5,135 nucleotides of DNA from Spongiibacteraceae bacterium (GTDB lineage Bacteria; Pseudomonadota; Gammaproteobacteria; Pseudomonadales; PIVM01), in assembly GCA_030618505.1 (NCBI GenBank), contig JAUXDF010000259.1:1-5135 (forward strand), read 5' to 3'. The notes under the pieces are model-generated. The model saw only the letters and a list, made by a program, of their open reading frames with translations. It was not told where the DNA came from and did not search any database. A program made the translations under genes and the position numbers. Of the stretch, positions 1 through 5,135 are shown piece after piece (the first letter of the stretch is position 1; the number at the start of each line of letters is the position of its first letter).

Positions 1-563
1 ATGTCGCCATTTAAATTGACGGCAATAATAATATCAGCGCCCATCGCTCGGCACAGCGATACCGGCACTGGGTTAACCAGCCCACCATCCACTAGCCAGC
101 GATGTTCAAGTTGTACCGGCGATATCAAACCCGGCAAGGCAATGGAGGCACGTACATTATCCCAAAGATTACCTTCTTTCAGCCATACCTCCTGGCCGGT
201 GATCATATCGGTGGCAACCGCCGCATAAGGGATACGGAGTTGCTCCGTAGTCATATCACCATATTGCTGGCGAAAAGTGTTGATCAGACGCGAACCTTCC
301 GACAAGCCGCCACTTGAAGCAAAGCGGATATTCATATAATGCATTATATCCGAGGGTTTGAGTTGCAGCGCCCAGTCGGAGAAGTTTTGCAGGTGCCCGG
401 TGACGTAGGTGGCACCGATAAGGGCACCAACAGAGGTGCCACAGACAATGTCGGGGGTGATGCCCAGGCTTAATAGTTGCTGAATAACCCCGATGTGAGA
501 CATGCCCCTGGCCGAGCCGCTGCCTAGTACCAGGCCAATTTTAGGTTTGTTGTGAGGGGTCAT
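1..563 (-). CDS. rssA: patatin-like phospholipase, RssA-type (3' end outside window)
   Basis: The first 187 residues of a patatin-family serine hydrolase are encoded here; the C-terminus lies beyond the left edge. Visible motifs, in order: the glycine-rich oxyanion-hole segment LGSGSARGMSHIGVI (residues 13-27), the nucleophile elbow GTSVG with the presumed catalytic Ser44, and the Asp of the Ser-Asp dyad in VDGGLVNPVP (Asp159). Spacing and wording closely match E. coli RssA, a roughly 300-residue protein, so about 110 residues are missing. Known for the family: hydrolysis of acyl esters of phospholipids or lysophospholipids; the physiological substrate of bacterial RssA-like proteins is mostly unknown. 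No signal peptide or membrane helix is visible, so a cytoplasmic or membrane-peripheral location is inferred. The ATG at 563-561 is chosen because it lies just before the conserved KIGLVLGSG strand and has an AGG (572-570) six bases upstream. It is divergent from the large DUF1631 gene. The family assignment is firm; the symbol rests on resemblance only. Confidence 0.93.
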   Translation of the reverse strand, partial: MTPHNKPKIGLVLGSGSARGMSHIGVIQQLLSLGITPDIVCGTSVGALIGATYVTGHLQNFSDWALQLKPSDIMHYMNIRFASSGGLSEGSRLINTFRQQYGDMTTEQLRIPYAAVATDMITGQEVWLKEGNLWDNVRASIALPGLISPVQLEHRWLVDGGLVNPVPVSLCRAMGADIIIAVNLNGD

Positions 564-569
564 TTTGTA

Positions 570-572
570 CCT
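570..572 (-). promoter_or_regulatory. weak ribosome binding site of the patatin gene
   Basis: On the minus strand the bases before the ATG read ACAGGTACAAA. The AGG core at 572-570 lies six bases from the start codon, the expected spacing for a minimal Shine-Dalgarno sequence. It supports the chosen start but is only three bases long. Confidence 0.45.
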
Positions 573-638
573 GTCGTTGTATTAAATAGCATTTTGGGCT
601 TTTCATCGGATATTTTAGGTGGCTCATTGATTATTTCG

Positions 639-664
639 ACTATATTTAACAGATATGCAGTCAA
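639..664 (-). promoter_or_regulatory. possible promoter of the patatin gene (weak)
   Basis: On the minus strand TTGACT (664-659) matches the -35 consensus in five of six positions, and TATAGT (644-639) resembles a -10 box. The spacer is only 14 bases, shorter than the usual 16-18, so this is a tentative call. If real, the -35 box would touch the palindrome at 663-679, which would then be placed to block this promoter. Confidence 0.2.
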
Positions 665-679
665 TAATGAATCATTATT
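663..679. promoter_or_regulatory. short palindrome, candidate operator
   Basis: AATAATGA, one central A, then TCATTATT: two perfect 8-base arms around a single base, in the gap between divergent genes. The half-sites resemble those of a Fur box (GATAATGAT-A-ATCATTATC), but the centre is two bases shorter and the outer G/C pair is missing, so Fur binding is not established. Its location and symmetry suit a dimeric repressor site. An AT-rich palindrome of this size can also occur by chance. Confidence 0.3.
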
Positions 680-703
680 CATAACTAGTGCTTAACCAGA
701 AAC

Positions 704-728
704 CGGAAGTTTTCGAAAATCAAGTCCG
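704..728. repeat. small imperfect hairpin in the left arm of the palindromic element
   Basis: CGGA (704-707) can pair with TCCG (725-728), enclosing the perfect 10-base palindrome TTTTCGAAAA (710-719). This side hairpin occupies most of the segment that is longer in the left arm than in the right, and so may account for the asymmetry of the element. No function is assigned. Confidence 0.4.
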
Positions 729-729
729 C

Positions 730-800
730 TCCTGGCCAACGCAAATCTAGCTCCTAGGCCTTTCAAGGCCTTTAAGTCGCAAGATTTGCGTTGGCCAGGA
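730..800. repeat. perfect 19-bp inverted repeat with 33-base loop
   Basis: TCCTGGCCAACGCAAATCT (730-748) is exactly complementary to AGATTTGCGTTGGCCAGGA (782-800). The loop 749-781 carries a further hairpin, AGGCCTT (756-762) with AAGGCCT (765-771) around two bases, and a direct repeat GGCCTTT (757-763 and 767-773). In an mRNA beginning upstream, the stem would end 20 bases before the ATG at 821 and could affect translation. No T-run follows it, so it is not a standard intrinsic terminator. Confidence 0.9.
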
Positions 801-820
801 TCTCTTTGTCTAATTTCTGG

Positions 821-3800
821 ATGAGCACTAACAAGGGTAAAGGCGTAGCCGAGAGTATTGTGGCAGTAAGTGATAATTTGAATAACAAAAGACAATTTAC
901 AGGGCAGCTGCTGATAATGGGGCATTTGCCAAAACCTTGTCAGATTGTTTCCGCTGATGCTCGGGGGCTGGTCGTTAGCGTCGAGGAAAACTTTGCAGAA
1001 CCTTCTCAACAAAATGGCGCGCTGCTGCGGGTAAAGGACAGGGTTGATGTGCTTGCAACTCCTCCCGGGGGGGATGCGCTGCACCTGACTACCGAGCTGG
1101 CGGTGCTTGAAGGCGCTCAACTTAAATTGAATTTTTTAAACTCGAGCGAGCCGCCAGTAAAGCAGTTTTTGTCACTCTATCAGCATAGTAGTGGGCGTGG
1201 GGCGAATCATCAGGTTTTACTTCAGGAGCTTCGCGCGCTTACCCGACAACACCTCCAATCTATAATGACGGGTTTTGTTGATCGTGCCGATGAAGCACTT
1301 TTTGCGGCAGCACGAGATGCAGAAAATAATGTTGAGCAACAAAATTATTTTGAGGCGCTCAATCAGCTACGTGATAACAGTGCCAGATTGACCAAAGAGT
1401 TTATTATGCCAATTATTGGCGGGCTGGATCACTCTCGAGACGATGATGAGGTCGAGGGCCAGACCATTAAAGGCTTTGAGGATCTCAGTGTCGTTGATGA
1501 GCAAGTCTATGAGGATTGGTTAACGGTAAATGCTCTGATCAAAAGTGTCTCTGAAAGTCACCGCCAGACATTAGACTGCTTGTTAAAGCGTTATTCCATT
1601 TTCATGGAGCTTGCCCTGTCAGAGGAATCGTTGCCGGTTGGTATTGCTCGACTGTGCCATGCTTTTCACGATGTGATTGACAAAATGTCGTTAGCGCGCT
1701 CAGTGCAAGCGACACTGTATTGTTGTTTTGAAGAAGACGTTATTGGCGGTGCTGGCAAACTATATGAAGCCTTGAATGATTGTTTTATTCATCATGGTAT
1801 TTTGCCTGAGCTGGAGGCTGGTCAAGGCGTAGTGGTAGCACAGGAAAGCGCGCAGTCCCATCGGCAAGTGACAAACAATGTCTCAAGCATTGATGATAAT
1901 AATGCTGTATTAAATCCTGCTAATGAGGCTATTGAGCAGGCATCGCCTGGGCCTGGACAAGCCCCTGCTGCTTACGACAATGTTGTGCCACTCTATGAGG
2001 CCGCAAAGCATACCCGTGAGCTCTACGGTACCGTCAAGAGCATGTTGGCGTTGCGACGAAGCAGTATTGACTTACCTGTGCAGTCAGGCAGTGCAGCGAT
2101 TAGCAACTATCCGGTGCTGGCTGAGCAGCAACTACTGCACACCTTGGATGACAACAAAGTTGAATTGGACGCGATGAGTGCGGTGGCAGCCGGCGTATCG
2201 CTGAAAAACTGGATTGCAGCCAATTGTCGTCAGGGAGGTATGCCGATGCAATTGGCGGATGCCGTTGGCGATTATGTGGATTTGGTAGAAAATATTTTTG
2301 ATAATATGGTTAGCGAAAATGGTGTGCCCGAGCTTGCCAAACCTTTGCTTAAACAGCTCGAAGTTCCCTATTTAAAGGTTATTTTAAAAGATGATGGTTT
2401 TTTGGAGGATGCGGCACACCCTGCCAGAAAGCTGCTTAATCAGCTGGCACAACTGAGTAGCTTTACCGATATTTCTCCGCGTGCTATCGAGCGTAAGCTC
2501 GAATCTGTATCGCAACAGCTTACACAGCAAAACTGCACCCTGGATAGCGATGTGTTTAATGTGGTATCCAATGATGTGGGTAAGTTGATCAAGAATCAGC
2601 AAAGTGCTCACGCCCGTAATGCCGATCGTGTGGCAAAAAATTATGATGGTCAGGAAAAGTTGGAGCAGGCTCATCATGCGGTAAAAGGCGCGTTGTCAAA
2701 GCGTTTGTTAGGTCGCTCAGTGTCTCAGTTGGTGTTAAGCCTGCTGGAAGCCGGCTGGCGAGACCTGTTGATTCACGCTTACCTGAAGGGCGGTCGAAGT
2801 GGTATTCAATGGCGAGAATATCTTGGCACGATTGATCAGCTATTGCGTTGGCTTAGTGAAGAAGAAGCTGAGGCTTCAGTCGATGAGGGTGTGCTGGATC
2901 GGGCATCGGAGGCGGAAACCTTTATTGATTTAATTGCCCGGGAATTGGATGCGGGGTTTCCAGGGCAATACCAACACCTGGCGGTCATTAAACAATTGCG
3001 CAGTATTTTGTGTCGTGACAGTATTGATGTCCAGCAGCTTGACTGTATTGAGCTGAATCCCAAGGATAACTGGTATGGTATAGAGCTGGATGGCAATAGA
3101 AAGTTTCGCAGAATAGAAAAGGATGAGAGTTTACAGCGCTGGTATCCGCGAGCTGAGCAGCTGAAGGTAGGTGACTGGATAGGCAGTGTGAAAGCCGGCC
3201 GCAATGAAGATATGCGTCTGGTATGGCACAGTCATGATAAGGGGCATTTTGTTTTTGTGAATCGCCTTGGACAAAAGAGCGCTGATTTGCAGTTGTGGGA
3301 GCTGGCTGAAAAAATGAAGCAGGGCTGGCAGGTAATTGATGCCAGTACTGATTGGGAATCGGTGGATGACGGTCTCTATGGTATGTTGCAGAAAATTTAT
3401 GATGAGCTGGATTATCAGCGTAGTCATGATGAGCTGACTGGGCTGATTAACCGAAAAGAGTTCGAAAACATTATCAATAATACGCTTTATTCCACCAAGC
3501 AGGATGTATCCGAGCACACCTTGCTGCATGTTAATCTTGATCAATTCAACGTCGTTAACGAATATTGCGGTGTGGTTGCCGGAGACCAATTGTTGAAAGA
3601 AGTCAGTCGATTACTGCAGGATATAATCCCTTCAAGCTCTGTGGTGGCACGTTTAGGCGGCAATGAATTTTCTCTGTTGCTTGAGCATCATAACCGTGAG
3701 CAGGGTTATAAGTGTGCTGAGGAAATTCGCCAGATGATACAAGAGTACCGATTTGACTGGCAGGATAAAAATTATAGCCTGACTGCCAGTATTGGTTTGG

Positions 3801-4693
3801 TTGTTATGGATCATTTAAGTGAAAATTTTGTTTCTCTCTATAAAGATATGAATTCGGCCTGTAACTTGGCAAAGGAAGAGGGGCGTAATCGCATTGTTTG
3901 TGCAGCAGAAGATGAAGAGCAAAGACAAAAACGCGATGATGTGTTTTCCTGGGTGGCACGCATTAATCGAGCGCTGGATGATGACAAACTCAAGCTACGT
4001 TGCCAGTTGATCCAGCCGCTTGATGAGTCTAGTGAAACGGGTAGCCATTATGAAATCCTGTTAGGGGTTACGGATGAAGATGAGGATGTGCTGGTACCTC
4101 CCGATAAGTTTATAGCAGCTGCTGAACGCTATAACCGTATGCATGATGTTGATCGTTGGGTGGTGCGCAATACCCTGGACTGGATGGAAAGTAATCCGCA
4201 GAAAATGGCAGCTATTGAAAAGATTTCGATTAACCTGTCGGGCAGCACTATTAACGATGACTATTTTCTCGAATTTCTGAATGAGCAAATGAACAGTCGT
4301 TCCATATCTTTTGATAAAATCTGTTTTGAGGTCACCGAAACTGCGACGATTTCCAATATTTCCAAAGCGGCGGATTTTATCCTTGAAGTTAAAAAAATGG
4401 GTTGTGAGTTTGCTTTGGATGATTTTGGTACTGGCATGTCATCTTATGAGTATCTGAAGCGTTTGCCAGTTGACTACCTGAAAATTGATGGTTGCTTTAT
4501 TAAGGATCTGGCGAATAGTCCATTTGATTATGCGGTGGTAAAATCGATTAATGAAATCGGCCACTTTATGGGTAAAAAAACCATTGCTGAATATGTTGAA
4601 ACCGATGAGATCGCCGTTCTGCTTCGCGAGATTGGCGTAGATTATGCCCAGGGTTACGGGGTAGAGAAGCCGCGCTTGCTTAGTGAAATATAA
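821..4693 (+). CDS. DUF1631-GGDEF-EAL protein, probable c-di-GMP phosphodiesterase or effector
   Basis: A 1290-residue protein with no visible signal peptide or membrane helix, so probably cytoplasmic. Residues ~25-110 are beta-rich and faintly PilZ-like, without clear RxxxR or D/NxSxxG motifs. Residues ~115-845 form a DUF1631-type region, recognised from segments such as FEALNQLRDNS, LSVVDEQVYEDWL, LYEALNDCFIHHGILPELE and a late beta unit with VGDWIGSV and FVFVNRLGQK. A helix leads to a GGDEF domain (~865-1026, starting DELTGLINR). Its signature is GGNEF (946-950), the first metal Asp is Asn905 and no RxxD I-site precedes it, so cyclase activity is doubtful. The EAL domain (~1045-1288) has EIL at 1078-1080 and keeps Glu1078, Asn1138, Glu1170, Asp1200, Asp1201, Lys1221, Glu1257 and Gln1277, the usual metal and catalytic set. 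Hydrolysis of c-di-GMP to pGpG is therefore plausible. The start is uncertain: ATG 821 has no Shine-Dalgarno and lies in an inverted repeat; TTG 791 (1300 residues) and GTG 860 (1277) are in frame. It appears to be a single-gene unit. Confidence 0.9.
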   Translation: MSTNKGKGVAESIVAVSDNLNNKRQFTGQLLIMGHLPKPCQIVSADARGLVVSVEENFAEPSQQNGALLRVKDRVDVLATPPGGDALHLTTELAVLEGAQLKLNFLNSSEPPVKQFLSLYQHSSGRGANHQVLLQELRALTRQHLQSIMTGFVDRADEALFAAARDAENNVEQQNYFEALNQLRDNSARLTKEFIMPIIGGLDHSRDDDEVEGQTIKGFEDLSVVDEQVYEDWLTVNALIKSVSESHRQTLDCLLKRYSIFMELALSEESLPVGIARLCHAFHDVIDKMSLARSVQATLYCCFEEDVIGGAGKLYEALNDCFIHHGILPELEAGQGVVVAQESAQSHRQVTNNVSSIDDNNAVLNPANEAIEQASPGPGQAPAAYDNVVPLYEAAKHTRELYGTVKSMLALRRSSIDLPVQSGSAAISNYPVLAEQQLLHTLDDNKVELDAMSAVAAGVSLKNWIAANCRQGGMPMQLADAVGDYVDLVENIFDNMVSENGVPELAKPLLKQLEVPYLKVILKDDGFLEDAAHPARKLLNQLAQLSSFTDISPRAIERKLESVSQQLTQQNCTLDSDVFNVVSNDVGKLIKNQQSAHARNADRVAKNYDGQEKLEQAHHAVKGALSKRLLGRSVSQLVLSLLEAGWRDLLIHAYLKGGRSGIQWREYLGTIDQLLRWLSEEEAEASVDEGVLDRASEAETFIDLIARELDAGFPGQYQHLAVIKQLRSILCRDSIDVQQLDCIELNPKDNWYGIELDGNRKFRRIEKDESLQRWYPRAEQLKVGDWIGSVKAGRNEDMRLVWHSHDKGHFVFVNRLGQKSADLQLWELAEKMKQGWQVIDASTDWESVDDGLYGMLQKIYDELDYQRSHDELTGLINRKEFENIINNTLYSTKQDVSEHTLLHVNLDQFNVVNEYCGVVAGDQLLKEVSRLLQDIIPSSSVVARLGGNEFSLLLEHHNREQGYKCAEEIRQMIQEYRFDWQDKNYSLTASIGLVVMDHLSENFVSLYKDMNSACNLAKEEGRNRIVCAAEDEEQRQKRDDVFSWVARINRALDDDKLKLRCQLIQPLDESSETGSHYEILLGVTDEDEDVLVPPDKFIAAAERYNRMHDVDRWVVRNTLDWMESNPQKMAAIEKISINLSGSTINDDYFLEFLNEQMNSRSISFDKICFEVTETATISNISKAADFILEVKKMGCEFALDDFGTGMSSYEYLKRLPVDYLKIDGCFIKDLANSPFDYAVVKSINEIGHFMGKKTIAEYVETDEIAVLLREIGVDYAQGYGVEKPRLLSEI
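851..862 (+). promoter_or_regulatory. alternative start GTG 860 with weak ribosome binding site
   Basis: GAGAG (851-855) lies four bases before an in-frame GTG at 860. This is the first start codon outside the palindromic element and has a better Shine-Dalgarno than ATG 821, which is preceded by a pyrimidine-rich stretch. Starting here removes 13 residues that precede any recognisable fold. It may be the ancestral start if the palindromic element is a late insertion. Confidence 0.3.
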
Positions 4694-4743
4694 ATGAGCA
4701 GTGCTTGCCTTTTTAGTTTTTATCCAGGGCGAAAAAACACGAA
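4694..4743. other. short convergent intergenic gap without a clear terminator
   Basis: Fifty bases separate the TAA of the DUF1631 gene from the TAG of the minus-strand deacylase gene. The gap has a T-rich run (4711-4722) and an A-run. GTTTTT and AAAAAC could form a six-pair AT-rich stem that would serve both directions, but there is no GC-rich stem. I see no convincing intrinsic terminator. Confidence 0.4.
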
Positions 4744-5135
4744 CTAATGATTGGCAGATTCTGAGCTGATGGCATCGTGCAGATAGTTTCCCATCAGCGT
4801 TTGAAATTGATCCTGCGACATATGCACCAGCTGGCAGTGGTCACCTGATTCAAAATATATATCGTCATTATCCATTAGCTGGTCATCCCAAACTATTTCA
4901 AGGCCATAGGCCTGACCGAGGGCCGGGATAGCTCCGGGCTCACAGTCCTGAAACAGGTGTTTTAACTCCCATTCGTGAACCATCGACAGCTTGCGCTCAA
5001 GCATATAGCTGAGCAGATTGACATTAATTTTGTTGGTTGCCGGCACTACAACCATCAGATAGGCACCGTTGCTGTCCTTTAATATAACGGCTTTGGCGAG
5101 TTGCCGTGCAGCAATATGAGCGGCACGAGCGGATT
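4744..5135 (-). CDS. YbaK/EbsC-type aminoacyl-tRNA deacylase (5' end outside window)
   Basis: The C-terminal 129 residues of a YbaK/prolyl-tRNA-editing-domain protein are encoded here; the reading frame stays open to the right edge, so the start codon lies outside. The internal ATG at 5055 is not the start, because the 26 codons before it continue the family pattern: ARQLAKAVILKD contains the conserved Lys (residue 14 of the visible part, codon 5094-5092). Further landmarks are the VVVPATNKIN strand, the glycine/proline loop GAIPALG (visible residues 67-73) before YGLEIVWDD, and the C-terminal YFESGDHCQLVHMS segment. Family knowledge: these small free-standing domains hydrolyse mischarged aminoacyl-tRNA, for example Cys- or Ala-tRNA(Pro), in the cytoplasm. 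The substrate cannot be read from this fragment. Typical members have about 150-170 residues, so roughly 20-40 N-terminal residues are missing. A fusion to another N-terminal domain cannot be excluded. It is convergent with the DUF1631 gene, 50 bases away, with no evident functional link. Confidence 0.88.
   Translation of the reverse strand, partial: SARAAHIAARQLAKAVILKDSNGAYLMVVVPATNKINVNLLSYMLERKLSMVHEWELKHLFQDCEPGAIPALGQAYGLEIVWDDQLMDNDDIYFESGDHCQLVHMSQDQFQTLMGNYLHDAISSESANH

Larger units (their letters stand above)
686..830. mobile_element. nested palindromic element, MITE-like, with TA at both borders
   Basis: The ends are imperfect terminal inverted repeats: GTGCTTAACCAGAAA at 688-702 and, read on the opposite strand, GTGCTCATCCAGAAA at 828-814, matching at 13 of 15 bases. 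Each end is bordered by TA (686-687 and 829-830), which would fit the TA target duplication made by IS630/Tc1-mariner-type transposases. Inside lies a perfect 19-bp inverted repeat (730-748 with 782-800), and inside that a 7-bp inverted repeat (756-762 with 765-771). The arms are asymmetric: 27 bases separate outer and inner repeats on the left, 13 on the right. No transposase gene fits in 145 bp, so the element would be non-autonomous. Its right end overlaps the first codons of the downstream large gene. The inverted repeats are seen directly; mobility and family are inferred. A fixed regulatory hairpin or another interspersed palindromic repeat remains possible. Confidence 0.6.

Noticed and set aside
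1..317. Plus-strand open frames of 75 and 71 codons
   Set aside because: They are shadows of the patatin gene, whose conserved motifs are clear on the minus strand.
791..793. TTG at 791 as the start of the large gene
   Set aside because: It is a rare start codon inside the 19-bp repeat with no Shine-Dalgarno; the extra ten residues are encoded by the palindromic element and add nothing to a known domain. Kept only as an alternative.
749..800. Intrinsic terminator from the strong hairpin
   Set aside because: Neither strand has a run of T directly after the stem, so the structure does not fit a standard rho-independent terminator.
686..832. Integron attC-like recombination site
   Set aside because: The left arm contains GCTTAAC, which fits RYYYAAC, but there is no matching GTTRRRY at the right end, no integrase gene and no cassette arrangement; the long perfect inner stem is also unlike an attC site.
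692..1120. Minus-strand open frame of 142 codons across the palindromic element and the start of the large gene
   Set aside because: It lies antisense to clearly coding sequence, shows no recognisable motif, and its composition is what a reversed gene gives.
1923..2177. Plus-strand open frame of 84 codons in another phase
   Set aside because: It overlaps the linker-encoding part of the large gene, has no Shine-Dalgarno, and carries no recognisable motif.
3131..3589. Minus-strand open frames inside the large gene (also at 2384-2677, 2836-3204 and 4061-4288)
   Set aside because: All are antisense to the DUF1631-GGDEF-EAL coding sequence and show no domain signatures.

Overview
The window looks like chromosomal DNA from a gammaproteobacterium, probably a marine relative of Pseudomonas or Cellvibrio. 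This is inferred from protein style (RssA-like patatin, DUF1631 fused to GGDEF-EAL, YbaK-type deacylase) and moderate GC; no rRNA or marker gene is present to confirm it.

Layout: positions 1-563 (minus strand) hold the N-terminal 187 codons of a patatin-like phospholipase close to E. coli RssA, running off the left edge. Positions 564-820 form the gap between two divergent genes. That gap contains an 8-1-8 palindrome (663-679) that could be an operator, and a nested palindromic element (686-830) with 15-bp imperfect terminal inverted repeats bordered by TA dinucleotides. It looks like a small non-autonomous mobile element (MITE). Positions 821-4693 (plus strand) encode one very large protein of about 1290 residues: a beta-rich N-terminus, a long DUF1631 region, a degenerate GGDEF domain and a well-preserved EAL domain. 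Positions 4744-5135 (minus strand) hold the C-terminal 129 residues of a YbaK/EbsC-type aminoacyl-tRNA deacylase, running off the right edge and convergent with the large gene.

The three genes are not an obvious operon: each faces its neighbour divergently or convergently. The most interesting points are (a) the palindromic element, whose right terminal repeat contains the only upstream ATG of the large gene, so the insertion may have supplied its start codon and 5' leader; and (b) the domain logic of that protein, in which the diguanylate cyclase half has lost metal-binding acidic residues while the phosphodiesterase half keeps its catalytic set, on an uncharacterised DUF1631 platform. This suggests a c-di-GMP phosphodiesterase or effector, not a bifunctional enzyme.
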